Source: Planctomycetia bacterium
Lineage (GTDB): Bacteria; Planctomycetota; GCA-002687715
DNA: 49,403 bases
NCBI GenBank assembly: GCA_005790545.1
Contig: SXUL01000123.1
Span: forward strand, 1-49,403
Direction: 5' to 3'
This document shows, in pieces, positions 25,036 to 34,246 of this stretch; the stretch's first letter is position 1, and each line of letters starts with the position of its first letter. Below the pieces are notes generated by a model that worked only from the letters and a program-made list of their open reading frames with translations, did not search any database and was not told the origin of the DNA. The position numbers and the translations under genes are program-made.

Positions 25036-25503
25036 ATGCATCGCACGACACTGAGGGTCCGCTACGGAGAAACCGACAAGGCTGGTGTGGCCTGGCACGG
25101 GAGCTACATCGCGTGGCTTGAAGTGGCGCGCTGCGAACTCCTGCGGGCCCATGGCATCGACTACGCACGTTTCGAGGTGGAGGAACAGCTTTTTCTCACC
25201 GTGGCCGGCATCGAGCTGAAGTATCTGGCACCTTCCCGTTACGACGAGGAACTCGTCATCGAATCCGGTCTGCAAAATGTCGAAGGGGCGTCGGCGCGAT
25301 TTGCCCAGCGCATTCTGCGCGGCACGCAACTCCTCACCGAGGCCGTGGTGCGCGTGGCCTGTGTGGATGGCGGCGGCAAGGTGCGCCCGTTTCCTCGGCA
25401 TCTCAAGGCGGCCCTGCTGGCTGCATCGGCGGTCGGGAATGACGCCACGCCTGGATTCGTCGCGCGGCCCGCTCCGTCCGGAGCTTCTGGAGCTGACTCA
25501 TGA
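25036..25503 (+). CDS. YbgC/FadM-type acyl-CoA thioesterase
   Basis: The 155-residue hotdog protein matches the 4-hydroxybenzoyl-CoA/YbgC thioesterase family: VRYGETDKAGVAWHGSYIAW contains the active-site aspartate (ETDKAG) and conserved histidine, followed by LEVARCELLRAHGIDY. It would hydrolyse an acyl-CoA, with short-chain or phospholipid-linked roles known in the family. The ATG at 25036 begins the first strand directly; no good ribosome site is visible. The stop overlaps the next gene's start as ATGA. Confidence 0.85.
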   Translation: MHRTTLRVRYGETDKAGVAWHGSYIAWLEVARCELLRAHGIDYARFEVEEQLFLTVAGIELKYLAPSRYDEELVIESGLQNVEGASARFAQRILRGTQLLTEAVVRVACVDGGGKVRPFPRHLKAALLAASAVGNDATPGFVARPAPSGASGADS

Positions 25504-26456
25504 TCATGCGCCCCGTCATCGTTCTTGCTTTGCTGGTGTTGGTGACCTCCTGCCGTGACAGCCAGACGCCGCTGGCCGAGGGGCCAACAACGACAGGCCC
25601 CGCGGCCCCGGCCAATCCGCCGTCGCTCTCGGGCAGCGAGGGCCTGAACCCGGAGGCGCGGCGCCAGCGCTTGCTCCGCTTCGAACATGCATGCGATCAG
25701 TGGTACTCCGCATGGACCGAACAAGAGTTCGCGCGCATGGCCAGTCTCGACCTCCTCCTGCGCGACAACACGAACCGCGAATTCGCCGGCGTGCTGGATG
25801 ACCTCCAGAACGGCAGCCCGCGCCACAAGCGTGTGATGGCCGCCGCCCTCGGCTTCAGCGCGCGCGCGGAGGCCGTCCAGCCACTCCTCATGGCACTGGA
25901 AGAGCAGTACTACGAAGTGGTGATGCACGCACTGTTTTCCCTCTATCACCTCGGAGGTCCGGGGAGCAGCGAGGCGGCGCGGGCCGCCGTGCATGCCGTG
26001 CAGCCCGAGAAGCTCGTGAACTACCTCACGCACCCCCGACCTGAAGTTCGTTCCAATACGGCCCTCGCGCTCGCCCGCATCGTGACTCCTGCGACCGCGA
26101 AGCCTGTGCTGCTGGCACTGCTCGCAGTCGCCGAGGATGCGCAGCCCAGAGTGCGCTTGCACGCCATCGCGGCGCTCAGCGCCATGCGCGCAGCCGAGGC
26201 CTATCCCCAGTTCGTGAAGGCACTCTCGGACGACACACCACTCGTGCAGGTGCGTGCGGCCATCGCACTTGGCCTGCTCGGCAAACTCGACGCGGCGCCC
26301 TACCTCATCGAAGTACTGGCCAGAGCGGGGGCAGCGTCTCAGTTGAAGCACGCGGCCATGCGTGCGCTGGCGCAGATCCTCGGCGAGCCAGCCTCGCGCT
26401 CAGAAGACCCCGTCTTCTGGCGCGAGCTGGCTGCACGTCGAGGTGTCAAGTTCTGA
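25500..26456 (+). CDS. HEAT-repeat lipoprotein
   Basis: The 318-residue protein starts MIMRPVIVLALLVLVTSC, a lipoprotein signal with the lipid cysteine at residue 18. After a Pro/Ala-rich spacer (about 25-50), HEAT repeats fill residues 80-310, with periodic VMAAALGFSARAEAVQPLLMA, VMHALFSLYHLG, VRSNTALALARI, VRLHAIAALSAMRA and VRAAIALGLLG units. HEAT solenoids bind other proteins, so it is likely an envelope scaffold. It is coupled to the thioesterase gene and overlaps the convergent spermidine-synthase-like gene by 11 bases. Confidence 0.82.
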   Translation: MIMRPVIVLALLVLVTSCRDSQTPLAEGPTTTGPAAPANPPSLSGSEGLNPEARRQRLLRFEHACDQWYSAWTEQEFARMASLDLLLRDNTNREFAGVLDDLQNGSPRHKRVMAAALGFSARAEAVQPLLMALEEQYYEVVMHALFSLYHLGGPGSSEAARAAVHAVQPEKLVNYLTHPRPEVRSNTALALARIVTPATAKPVLLALLAVAEDAQPRVRLHAIAALSAMRAAEAYPQFVKALSDDTPLVQVRAAIALGLLGKLDAAPYLIEVLARAGAASQLKHAAMRALAQILGEPASRSEDPVFWRELAARRGVKF

Positions 26457-28842
26457 AAGGGCGAGCGAGAGCGGCGACGGCATAAAGCCCGCCCGCGATC
26501 AGCAGCACCACGGTGAAGCCACACTCCATGGCGAGGATGATGGCGAGGATGGAGCCCGCCACCGAAGCGACGCCATTCACGCCCCAGGCCCACGGCACCA
26601 GTTCCGTGCTCTGGCCAGCCAGGAGGCGCAACCCGCTCGGCATGGGCATGCCCATGAGGAACGCGGCCGGTCCGATGAGCACAAGCGCCAGTGCGCAGCG
26701 CGCGATGTGCGGGAATCCGAGCCATGCAGACGTGGCGATCGGCAGCAACAAAGCGAGTGCGATCGCGGCGATCATCACGGCGAGCGGGGCGCGTGCTGTC
26801 AGCCGCTGCGCGTCCTTCCGTCCGGACCAGAGTGCGCCGAGGCCGCTGGCGAGCAGCATGCCGCCGATGACGATGGCGAGCGACCAGGTTGGATGCCCGA
26901 GGAAGAGCGCGAGCTTCTGGGCGAGAGCGATCTCGAAGAGCATGAAGCCGAGACCGAGACAGGCGAAGTAGGTGATCGATCTGCCGGCGCCGGGTACGGC
27001 GAGCGCGCGCCGCTTCATCACCCAGAGTGGCCCGAGCACGAGCAGCACTCCGAACAGAATCGCTTGCGCGAGGAGACCGAGCAGCACGAGCTGCCCTGTG
27101 GGGATCTGGCCGGTGTTCGCGAGCCATGGATCTGCGCTGCCCAGGACGGTCTTGTGCATCCCGCGAGGCTGGTCCTCTTCTTCGAAACCGAAGAGGCGGC
27201 CGAGCACGGTGCCCCAGTGGAACTGCAGATAGAAGAACGGACTGTCGTCATCGACAGGCGAGACGTCGAAGGGATAGGCAGCGAAGAACGCAGACTCCGT
27301 GCCATTTCTTGCGGCGCTGGCATAGGCGGAGAACGGTGTACCGAGATCGTGCTCGGAATCGTGGTGCAGGCTGATCTTCCCGGCACTCGCCGCGACGATG
27401 TTGCGCACTTCTTCCATGCGCGGGGCAGGCACCGGGTCGCGACCGATGACGAGGATGCCCCAGGGACCGCTCTTCAGAACCAGCGCATGGCGTCCGGGGT
27501 CTTTCACGCCGAGGCGCTTCAGCGCGTCGAGGGCCATCACATAGAGCCGCAACGTCTCGCGATCAGGCTCGAAGAAGAGCCGGATGATGCTGAAGTACCC
27601 GCCGGGTTTCAGGTGGCTCAAGTAGGCGTCAAACGCATCCGAGGTGTAGAGGTAGGACTCGGACGCGACATAGGCGCCGCTGTTGAGAGCGGCGTAGGTG
27701 TCGACGCCGGTCATCTGGATCCAGTCGAAGCTTTCCTGATTGCGTGCGAGCCACGCGCGGCCCTCCGCATTCACCAACTCCACGCCGGGCTTCGCGGGGA
27801 TGTTGCCAGTGAAGTCCCGGTAGTGGTCCGTGATCAAGGAGGCTGTCGTGGCGTTGATCTCAAGGCCGACGATGCGATCCACGCCATGGCGTGATGCGAG
27901 ATCCAGTTCGCGGCCGCCGCCTGCGCCGATGACCAGCAGTGATTCAAGTCCGGGACGCATGGTGTACGGCACCATGGTTTCCGCGGCGGGAGCGTGGTTC
28001 TCGGGGAACAGGAAGGTCGGAGCGTCGCCGTCCTGGAAGATCATCTTGGTGCGGTCAGGCTCCGAGGCCGGCGGATTGGAGATGTCGATGCGACAGAGCG
28101 GGTTCCAGAGCGTCTTCTCCACCACATGCCCGAGGTCCTTCTGGTAGTGATGAATCTCCTTGCTCTGCACGAAGCGTGCCTCGGGCAGCAGCATCCTTGC
28201 AACGGGACCGGGCAGCGCTGCGAGGAGGAGCAAGACCAGCAGCCCCGCGCCTGTGAGGAGCGTCGCGCGCGTTGTTGAAGACGTGAATGCAGCAAACACG
28301 GCGAGGGCGGCCGTGAAGAGCAGGAGTTGCGGCCCTGTCAGAGGGCCAAGGAGGAGCAGGAACAGCGCGCAGCCGAGGCCGCTGCCGAGGAGATTGGCGA
28401 AGTACGCACGCGCGAGTCCGTCGCCCGCGTGCTTGAGCGCCGCAGCCACGGCGAGGCCGCCGAAAAAGAGCGGCAAGCCCGCGACCAGGTAGAGCCCGAA
28501 GAGCGGCAGGAGCAGCGCCGGCTCCCGCAGCAGATCCACCGTATCGATGGAGGCGCGCTGAATGACGGCTCCGGAGAGCAGCGTGCTGGCGGCGAAACCG
28601 AGCGCATGGCCCGCGAAGGCACCCCGCCCGCCATCCGCGCCGCTCCCGCCAAGGCGCGGGAAGAGCACCAGAGCTGTTCCCGCCACGCCGAAGGCGAGCA
28701 GCGCGGACGTCACCACCATGTAGGTGATGTGATGCCAGAGCGGCACCGCGATGAGCCGCACGAGCAGAAGTTCCTGTGCGAGGACCGCTGCCGAGAGCAC
28801 GAAGAGCGGCCAGGCGAGGTTTCTCTTGGGCGTGCAGTTCAT
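26446..28842 (-). CDS. Membrane-embedded spermidine-synthase-like protein
   Basis: The 798-residue protein has three parts. Residues 1-220 hold about seven membrane helices, residues 230-540 form a soluble SAM-dependent, spermidine-synthase-like Rossmann domain, and residues 560-798 hold about seven more helices. The Rossmann part shows SLLVIGAGGGRELDLASRHG, VDRIVGLEIN and ESYLYTSDAFDAYLSHLKPG, matching polyamine-synthase relatives. Whether it makes polyamines is unknown; membrane-fused members of this superfamily mostly lack assigned roles. AAGGAG lies seven bases before the ATG at 28842. It lies 102 bases downstream of priA, a gap with no clear terminator. Confidence 0.85.
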   Translation of the reverse strand: MNCTPKRNLAWPLFVLSAAVLAQELLLVRLIAVPLWHHITYMVVTSALLAFGVAGTALVLFPRLGGSGADGGRGAFAGHALGFAASTLLSGAVIQRASIDTVDLLREPALLLPLFGLYLVAGLPLFFGGLAVAAALKHAGDGLARAYFANLLGSGLGCALFLLLLGPLTGPQLLLFTAALAVFAAFTSSTTRATLLTGAGLLVLLLLAALPGPVARMLLPEARFVQSKEIHHYQKDLGHVVEKTLWNPLCRIDISNPPASEPDRTKMIFQDGDAPTFLFPENHAPAAETMVPYTMRPGLESLLVIGAGGGRELDLASRHGVDRIVGLEINATTASLITDHYRDFTGNIPAKPGVELVNAEGRAWLARNQESFDWIQMTGVDTYAALNSGAYVASESYLYTSDAFDAYLSHLKPGGYFSIIRLFFEPDRETLRLYVMALDALKRLGVKDPGRHALVLKSGPWGILVIGRDPVPAPRMEEVRNIVAASAGKISLHHDSEHDLGTPFSAYASAARNGTESAFFAAYPFDVSPVDDDSPFFYLQFHWGTVLGRLFGFEEEDQPRGMHKTVLGSADPWLANTGQIPTGQLVLLGLLAQAILFGVLLVLGPLWVMKRRALAVPGAGRSITYFACLGLGFMLFEIALAQKLALFLGHPTWSLAIVIGGMLLASGLGALWSGRKDAQRLTARAPLAVMIAAIALALLLPIATSAWLGFPHIARCALALVLIGPAAFLMGMPMPSGLRLLAGQSTELVPWAWGVNGVASVAGSILAIILAMECGFTVVLLIAGGLYAVAALARPFRT

Positions 28843-28944
28843 CCGGGCTCCTTCGGTTGGCGCCGCTTCATGACCTGAATCCCTCTCTGCGTCAAGGGGC
28901 GGTCCGCGCGGGCAGCCGGCGCGTGCTGACAGTATGGCCCGGAA

Positions 28945-31215
28945 TCACATCAAGTTCACGGGGTCGCGATCGAGAAGAATCTTCGTCCCGCGCGCACCTT
29001 TGCGCCGGATGAGCGGGAGCAGCTCCGTCAAGGTGCTGCTGAGATTGCTGCGGAGCAGGATGTGCTGGCGGTGTTCGCCCTGCAGAACCGCGATGGGGCA
29101 CGGCGCGGGGCCGAGGATCTCCGTTCCGCCGCCGCCGAGCTCCGGGAGTGCCTTCAGCTCGCGCGCCATGGCGGCTGCTTCTTCGCGAGCGAGGAGCTCG
29201 TCCGGAGCGGAGACGACAATGCGGAGCAAGTGGCCGGTGGGTGGGTAGCCCGCCACGCGTCGGGCGTCGAGTTCGCGCCGCACAAACCCCTCGTGGTCGT
29301 GGCGCGCCGCGGCGGCGATGGCGAAGTGCTCGGGCATGTTCGTCTGCACCAGCACCCGACCGGGTTGCTCGCCGCGGCCAGCGCGTCCCGAGACCTGTGC
29401 GAGCAACTGGTAGGTGCGTTCAGCCGAGCGAAATTCGGGGATGAGCAGTGCGGTGTCCGCGGAGATCACGCCCACCAGCGTGATGGCGGGGATGTCGAAG
29501 CCCTTCGCCAGCACCTGCGTGCCGATCAGAATGTCCACCTTGCCGTCGCGGAGACTGTTGTAGAGCTCTTCCGGCGCACCGCGCGCGCGCAGAGCATCGC
29601 CGTCGCGGCGCATGATCCGAGCCGACGGAAAGAGAGAGGCGGCCGCAGCCGCCACGCGTTCCGTCCCGAAGCCGCGAAAACGCAGCGTTGGCTGGCGGCA
29701 TTCCGGGCAGGCTCTGGGTGCAGGGCTCTCATGGCCACAGTGATGGCAGAGCAGGCGCGCGTCATCGCGATAATGTGTGAGCTGGATGGCGCAGTTCCGG
29801 CAGGTGGCCTTCCAGGTGCAGGTGCGGCAGATGACCGTGGTGGAAAACCCGCGCCGATTGAGGAAGAGCAGCACCTGCTCTTTCTGCGCCAGCGTGCGTT
29901 CGATGGCCACCACGAGGCGACGGGAGAAAATGCCTCCCTGACCCACCACATGCTCGGAGCGCATATCCACGATGTGGACTTCCGGGAGCGGGCGTCCGCG
30001 CACGCGGCGGGGGAGCGAGAGGCGCTGAATGACGCCCGTGCGCGCGAGGGATTCTGCTTCAAGGCTCGGGGTTGCCGAACCAAGCACGAGCATGGCGTTC
30101 TCGATGCGAGCGCGCTCGCAGGCTGCGTTGCGTGCGTGGTAGCGCGGAGACTGCTGCTGCTTGAAGGTCGTCTCGTGCTCTTCATCGATGACAATCAGCC
30201 CCAGCTTCTGCACTGGCGCGAAGAGCGCGCTGCGCGGCCCCACGGCGATGCGCGCATCGCCCCGCGCGAGGCGCTGCCATTCTGTCGCGCGCTCCGCATC
30301 CGTCAGGTGCGAGTGCAGCACGGCGACGCCCGTGAGTCGACCCAGAATGCGTTCAACGGTCTGCGGTGTGAGGCTGATTTCGGGGATGAGCAGGATCGCG
30401 CCCTTGCCGAGAGCGAGCGTGCGTTCCAGCAGCCTGAGGTAGACCTCCGTCTTGCCGCTGCCGGTGACGCCATGCAGCAGAAAACCCTGCGACGTCGGAG
30501 CCTCCAATGCAGGCAGCAGCACCTCGAGGGCGCGGGCCTGATCCTCGTTCAATTCCGGAACGACGCCTCGTTCCGGCCTGAGAAGTGCGAACGGATCGCG
30601 CGCGATGGTGACAGCCTGCGCACTCAAGAGTCCTTCGCGAAGCAGAGTGTCAACCGGGCTCTTCGTGCTCTCGCTGGCGCGGAGGAGCGCAGCGAGACCG
30701 AGCGGTGCCGACGCAGCGAGGAGTTGTCTCAGAATGCGCACACGCGCAGCCGCCGACTTCCTGTCCGCATGCGTGCGCAGATACTCCTCCACGCGGGCGG
30801 CATCGGCGATGGCAAGCTGTTGTTCGGTGCGGCTGCCTGCGCCGCGGCGCACCGCCGCCGGGACGAGCGCGGCGAGGGTCTCACCCGGTGCTGCTCCATA
30901 GTGCCGTGCCATCCACAACCCGAGTTCGAGGGTGGCAGGTGTGAGGGCCGGATGGGCTTCGAGGGCGCTTTCGACGGGTTTGAGGGGTGCGCGGTACGCC
31001 CGCTGCTTGACGGAAAGAACGAAGCCGGTCACTGCGCGACGGCCGACACTGACGCGCACACGCAGTCCCGGGCGCGCCTGAGCCACCAGATGTTCCGGTA
31101 CGAGATAGGAGAGCGGCTTGTCGAGAGGAAGGTCGAGCGCCACCTCGGCCACGAGGCCGCAGAGTGGCTCTTCCTCCGGAAGGACTCCGGCGAACAGTCC
31201 GCCCTCGTCCCGCAT
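28945..31215 (-). CDS. priA: Primosomal helicase PriA (replication restart)
   Basis: The 756-residue helicase restarts stalled replication forks. The N-terminal DNA-binding domain (15-120, with LDLPLDKPLSYLVP) precedes the ATPase: Walker A HGVTGSGKTEVYLRLL near 248-263, LIPEISLTPQT, the DEEH box VIDEEHETTFKQ, and GSATPSLEA. The zinc-binding insert is complete (CRTCTWKATCRNC and CHHCGHESPAPRACPEC, eight cysteines including the first CRTC pair). The C-terminal helicase lobe has IGTQVLAKGFDIPAITLVGV and QVSGRAGRGEQPG. Start at 31215, five bases after the MazG-like stop, so the two are one unit. Length is normal for the family. Confidence 0.95.
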   Translation of the reverse strand: MRDEGGLFAGVLPEEEPLCGLVAEVALDLPLDKPLSYLVPEHLVAQARPGLRVRVSVGRRAVTGFVLSVKQRAYRAPLKPVESALEAHPALTPATLELGLWMARHYGAAPGETLAALVPAAVRRGAGSRTEQQLAIADAARVEEYLRTHADRKSAAARVRILRQLLAASAPLGLAALLRASESTKSPVDTLLREGLLSAQAVTIARDPFALLRPERGVVPELNEDQARALEVLLPALEAPTSQGFLLHGVTGSGKTEVYLRLLERTLALGKGAILLIPEISLTPQTVERILGRLTGVAVLHSHLTDAERATEWQRLARGDARIAVGPRSALFAPVQKLGLIVIDEEHETTFKQQQSPRYHARNAACERARIENAMLVLGSATPSLEAESLARTGVIQRLSLPRRVRGRPLPEVHIVDMRSEHVVGQGGIFSRRLVVAIERTLAQKEQVLLFLNRRGFSTTVICRTCTWKATCRNCAIQLTHYRDDARLLCHHCGHESPAPRACPECRQPTLRFRGFGTERVAAAAASLFPSARIMRRDGDALRARGAPEELYNSLRDGKVDILIGTQVLAKGFDIPAITLVGVISADTALLIPEFRSAERTYQLLAQVSGRAGRGEQPGRVLVQTNMPEHFAIAAAARHDHEGFVRRELDARRVAGYPPTGHLLRIVVSAPDELLAREEAAAMARELKALPELGGGGTEILGPAPCPIAVLQGEHRQHILLRSNLSSTLTELLPLIRRKGARGTKILLDRDPVNLM

Positions 31216-31220
31216 CGGCC

Positions 31221-31547
31221 TCAGGCCCCGGAGACGAAACGTGTCTTCTCGCCGCAGGTGCAGGGGATGCCCTTGCAGCGCGGGCAGCCCGCCATGTAAC
31301 GCGCCGCTGCTTCACGCATGTCGACGCCTGCCATGCTCGCAAGCGTGGTAAGCCAGGCGAGGACATCTCCGAATTCGGTGACCAGATTCTCGCGGTCCAC
31401 CTCGCCTCGCTTCAGTGCGCGCGCCAGTTCACCCACTTCCTCCGTGAACCACATGAAGGTTCCCGGGAGCCCCCGAGCGCGATCCTTCTCACCGAAGGTC
31501 TCCTCGATGAGCAGTTGGAACTCGCGCACTCCTGTGTCGTTTTGCAT
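31221..31547 (-). CDS. MazG-like nucleotide pyrophosphohydrolase with Cys tail
   Basis: The 108-residue protein has the all-alpha MazG metal site: EEVGE in WFTEEVGELARALKRGE and EFGD in LVTEFGDVLAWLTTLA, giving the family's EExxE and ExxD motifs. Such enzymes remove pyrophosphate from nucleoside triphosphates, often cleaning damaged or non-canonical nucleotides. The C-terminus carries CPRCKGIPCTCGEK, four cysteines that could bind zinc; this tail is not in classical MazG. GGAGGA lies seven bases before the ATG at 31547. It precedes priA by five bases. Confidence 0.83.
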   Translation of the reverse strand: MQNDTGVREFQLLIEETFGEKDRARGLPGTFMWFTEEVGELARALKRGEVDRENLVTEFGDVLAWLTTLASMAGVDMREAAARYMAGCPRCKGIPCTCGEKTRFVSGA

Positions 31548-31645
31548 GGGTCCTCCGCAGCGTGATGGGATCATAGCGACAGAGTGCGACAGCACGGCTT
31601 TCGCAGCCAATTCCTCCGGCTAGGCTCACGGCGGCGGTCACCAGC

Positions 31646-32677
31646 ATGGAAGCAACACGCGTGCGGGAACTCATCGGTGAGACGGTGCTTGCACTCAAGG
31701 AGTGCGAGCTGTGGGGTGGTGCGGCTCCGGGCGACGTGGAGCGCATCCGCGCCGGACAGCTCGATGGCTCTGCGCGTGAGTTCGCGGCCTGGATGGAACT
31801 TGTCCTCCTGCCTCGCATCGCTACCTCACTTGCGGCCACGGAACGCCCGGAGCCCGTGGATGGCCTCGGCGCCGCGGCGCGGACAGCCCTCGGTGCGGCT
31901 GCGACGCATGAGCGCATCATCCGGCTGGTGGACGAGCTGGAGCAGGCGCTCGCGCGGCCCTCAGTCGCCTCGGAGCTGGATCAAGCTCTCGCGGGGGCAG
32001 AAGCATCCGCAGAAGCAGCCGACCGGTTCTACTCGGCGTTTGCCAACACGCTTCTGATCGTGCCTCTCGACGAGGTGCTCGAGACCGATGGTTCTCCGAG
32101 GATCGAGCACGAGGACGAATTCACGCCCTTGCTCACCGAGTTGGATGGCATCCAGTACCTCGCGGTGTTCGATCGCGAAGAGCGCCTCTCTGACTGGGCG
32201 GGCTCCCTGATTCCCCACACCAGCATGACCGGCATGGCTCTCGCACTGGCGCTGGCTCCCGCCGGGGACATTCACGTCGCCCTCAATCCGGGCAGTGGCC
32301 ACGAGAAGGTCTTCATTCCCGACGAGCTGGAAGAGCTGCGTCAGCAAGTGATGGAGGTGGAGGAGGGGGTGTTCTTCGCGCCTGCGGGCAACATTCCGGA
32401 TGCAACGGTGGAATCTCTGCGCGCGGTGCTCGCCAGTCTGCCCGTGGTGAGAAGCGCGCATCTTGCGGTTCGGCTCGGGGATTCCGATGCGGATTCCGGC
32501 AGGCTTGTGCTTGCGGTTGCTCTCGCGCCGGGGACGGACGCTGCGCTTGCCGCGCATGTGAGTGCACTGCTCGTGCCGGTGCTGGCCGAACATGCCTGCG
32601 AGGTGTTGCTCAGCGGACGTGATGCCCTCGTGGAGCGCATTGTCGAGCGCGTGCCACCTGTGTTCGAGGTGGTGTGA
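31646..32677 (+). CDS. YqcC-like/SseB fusion protein
   Basis: The 343-residue protein appears to fuse two domains usually separate. Residues 1-60 resemble the YqcC/DUF446 helical domain (LALKECELWGG..., EFAAWMELVLLPRIATSL). After a linker (60-120) come an SseB N-domain (about 125-235: FANTLLIVPLDEV, GIQYLAVFDREERLSDW, HVALNPGSGHEKVFIPDELE) and an SseB C-domain (about 250-343, from VESLRAVLASLPVVRSAHLA). SseB was found as enhancing serine sensitivity in enteric bacteria; its biochemical role is unclear. Neighbouring serB, overlapping by one base, makes phosphoserine phosphatase, so the serine link is repeated here by context. It is divergent from the MazG gene across 98 bases. Confidence 0.75.
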   Translation: MEATRVRELIGETVLALKECELWGGAAPGDVERIRAGQLDGSAREFAAWMELVLLPRIATSLAATERPEPVDGLGAAARTALGAAATHERIIRLVDELEQALARPSVASELDQALAGAEASAEAADRFYSAFANTLLIVPLDEVLETDGSPRIEHEDEFTPLLTELDGIQYLAVFDREERLSDWAGSLIPHTSMTGMALALALAPAGDIHVALNPGSGHEKVFIPDELEELRQQVMEVEEGVFFAPAGNIPDATVESLRAVLASLPVVRSAHLAVRLGDSDADSGRLVLAVALAPGTDAALAAHVSALLVPVLAEHACEVLLSGRDALVERIVERVPPVFEVV

Positions 32678-33582
32678 TGACCGGGCTCCGCCTGACGGCG
32701 CTGCTTCCGGAACCGGAACGAGGGTTCGCCGCTGCCGTCTGCACGGCGCTCAGTTCAGCGGGATTGCTTGTGCGTGCGTGTGTGGCGTGCGCCGAGGAGC
32801 GCGGCGTGCAGTGTCTGTTCGACGGAGATGCCGTGCTGGCGCGTGCGGCACTCCGGGCGGTCTGGCCGAGGACTCTCGATTTGTGCGTGCGCGAGGATTC
32901 CCTGCCGCGCGTCTTCATTGCCGACATGGACGCCACCCTTGTGCGTGAGGAGTGTCTGGATGAACTGGCGGCTCTGTCCGGTGTCGGTGCGCGTGTTGCG
33001 GAGCTCACGGCTGCAGCCATGTCGGGTGGAATGGACTTCGGCACGGCGCTCCGGGCGCGCATCGCCATGCTTGCGGAAGTCGGTGTGGATCGCGGCCTCA
33101 TCCAGCGCACGCTGCGGGAACGCATCCATCTCCAAGCTGGAGCACGCACGCTGGTCGCGACGCTTCGCGCGCACGGGGTGCGCTGCATTCTCGTGAGCGG
33201 AGGCTTCGAGGATTTCGTGGCGCCCGTTGCCAACACGCTCGGGTTTCATGCCTGGCATTGCAATCGTTTCCAGTTCGCGGGAGAGCGCATCGCCGCGGTG
33301 TGTGACCCCATCCTCGGACGCGAAGCGAAGCTCGCGGCGCTGCAGGCAGAGACCGCAGCGCTGGGCCTCGCGGCAGGGCTCGCCATCGGTGACGGAGCGA
33401 ACGACATCCCGATGCTCATGGCAGCCGGCTCGGGCATCGCGTTCCATGCGAAGCCGGCGGTGGAGGCGGTCGTGCCGGATCGCATCACGCACGGCGATCT
33501 GACGGCGGTGCTCCATTTCCTCGGCCTGCCGGAGCGCACATGGGTGACGCCGCCGGAGGGAGAGGTGATCAGCGCGAGCTGA
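32677..33582 (+). CDS. serB: Phosphoserine phosphatase SerB
   Basis: The 301-residue HAD phosphatase makes serine from phosphoserine. After an N-terminal ~85-residue region (ACT-like in other SerB proteins, weak here) come DMDATLVREECLDEL (catalytic aspartates), MSGGMDFGTALRARI, LVSGGFEDFVAPVA, CDPILGREAK and AIGDGANDIPMLMAAG with the metal-binding GDGAND. The first motif reads DMDAT rather than DMDST, a tolerated change. The ATG at 32677 overlaps the SseB-like stop by one base (TGATG); a GTG three bases earlier is possible. The 3' end overlaps the convergent gph gene by 14 bases. Confidence 0.93.
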   Translation: MTGLRLTALLPEPERGFAAAVCTALSSAGLLVRACVACAEERGVQCLFDGDAVLARAALRAVWPRTLDLCVREDSLPRVFIADMDATLVREECLDELAALSGVGARVAELTAAAMSGGMDFGTALRARIAMLAEVGVDRGLIQRTLRERIHLQAGARTLVATLRAHGVRCILVSGGFEDFVAPVANTLGFHAWHCNRFQFAGERIAAVCDPILGREAKLAALQAETAALGLAAGLAIGDGANDIPMLMAAGSGIAFHAKPAVEAVVPDRITHGDLTAVLHFLGLPERTWVTPPEGEVISAS

Positions 33583-34246
33583 GCCCGTCGGGTGAGTGGC
33601 GGCGCGCGTGTGTTGCCAGCGCGTGCATGAGCGCGGCGACGTCCTCCACCACGAGGTCCGGTCCGAGGCCGGCGAGTTTTGACCGTTCGGAAAAACCCCA
33701 CAGGACAGCGATGGACTTCACACCGGCATTGCGTGCCGCGCGGATGTCCTGCGGTCCGTCGCCGACGAGGACCGCGTCTGCTGCGTCGGCGCCGAGTTGC
33801 GCGAGGAGCCGGAGCACCGGCAGGGCAGATGGCTTCTTCTCAGGGAAAGTGTCGCCGCCCGCGATGTGCGCGAAACACTGCTCCAAGTCGAGGGCTCTGA
33901 GGAGGCGGCGGCAATGGCGCTCAGGCTTGTTGGAGAGCACGGCGGTGCGCGCTGGATCGAGGGCCCGCAGCAGGGGCTCGATGCCGGTGAATGCGCGCGC
34001 CGCTGCGATGGATGTGCTGCTGTAGTGTCGGTCGTAGACGGCATGCAGTCGCGGCAGATCCGCGGGTGCGTCAAAGGCCCGCAGCAGGAGGTTCTCGACG
34101 CCGTCGCCGATGGAAGCCCGGGTGCGTGCTTCTGCGGGAGGCGCGAGTTGGAGTTCTTCTGCGGTGTTCAGCAGCGCTGCGTGAATGCCTGCGAGGCTGT
34201 CGAGCAGCGTGCCATCGAGATCGAAAAGGACGGCGCCGCGCGTCAT
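33569..34246 (-). CDS. gph: HAD phosphatase, phosphoglycolate-phosphatase-like
   Basis: The 225-residue HAD hydrolase has VLFDLDGTLLDSLAGI with the catalytic aspartates, the cap region with RASIGDGVENLLLRAF, motif II LSNKPERHCRRLLRAL, motif III lysine in FPEKKPSALPVLRLL and motif IV AVLVGDGPQDIRAARNAG. This matches Gph, which salvages 2-phosphoglycolate, but related HAD phosphatases for other phosphoesters look alike. Its ATG overlaps the stop of the PP2C-like gene (ATGA). It is the last gene of the long minus-strand run. Confidence 0.85.
   Translation of the reverse strand: MTRGAVLFDLDGTLLDSLAGIHAALLNTAEELQLAPPAEARTRASIGDGVENLLLRAFDAPADLPRLHAVYDRHYSSTSIAAARAFTGIEPLLRALDPARTAVLSNKPERHCRRLLRALDLEQCFAHIAGGDTFPEKKPSALPVLRLLAQLGADAADAVLVGDGPQDIRAARNAGVKSIAVLWGFSERSKLAGLGPDLVVEDVAALMHALATHARRHSPDGLSSR

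Noticed and set aside
26362-27894. 510-codon open frame on the plus strand
   Set aside because: Antisense to the spermidine-synthase-like gene; no domain recognised and composition is that of a shadow frame.
29062-31299. 745-codon open frame on the plus strand
   Set aside because: It is exactly antisense to priA, whose motifs are complete; GC-rich third positions keep the opposite frame open.
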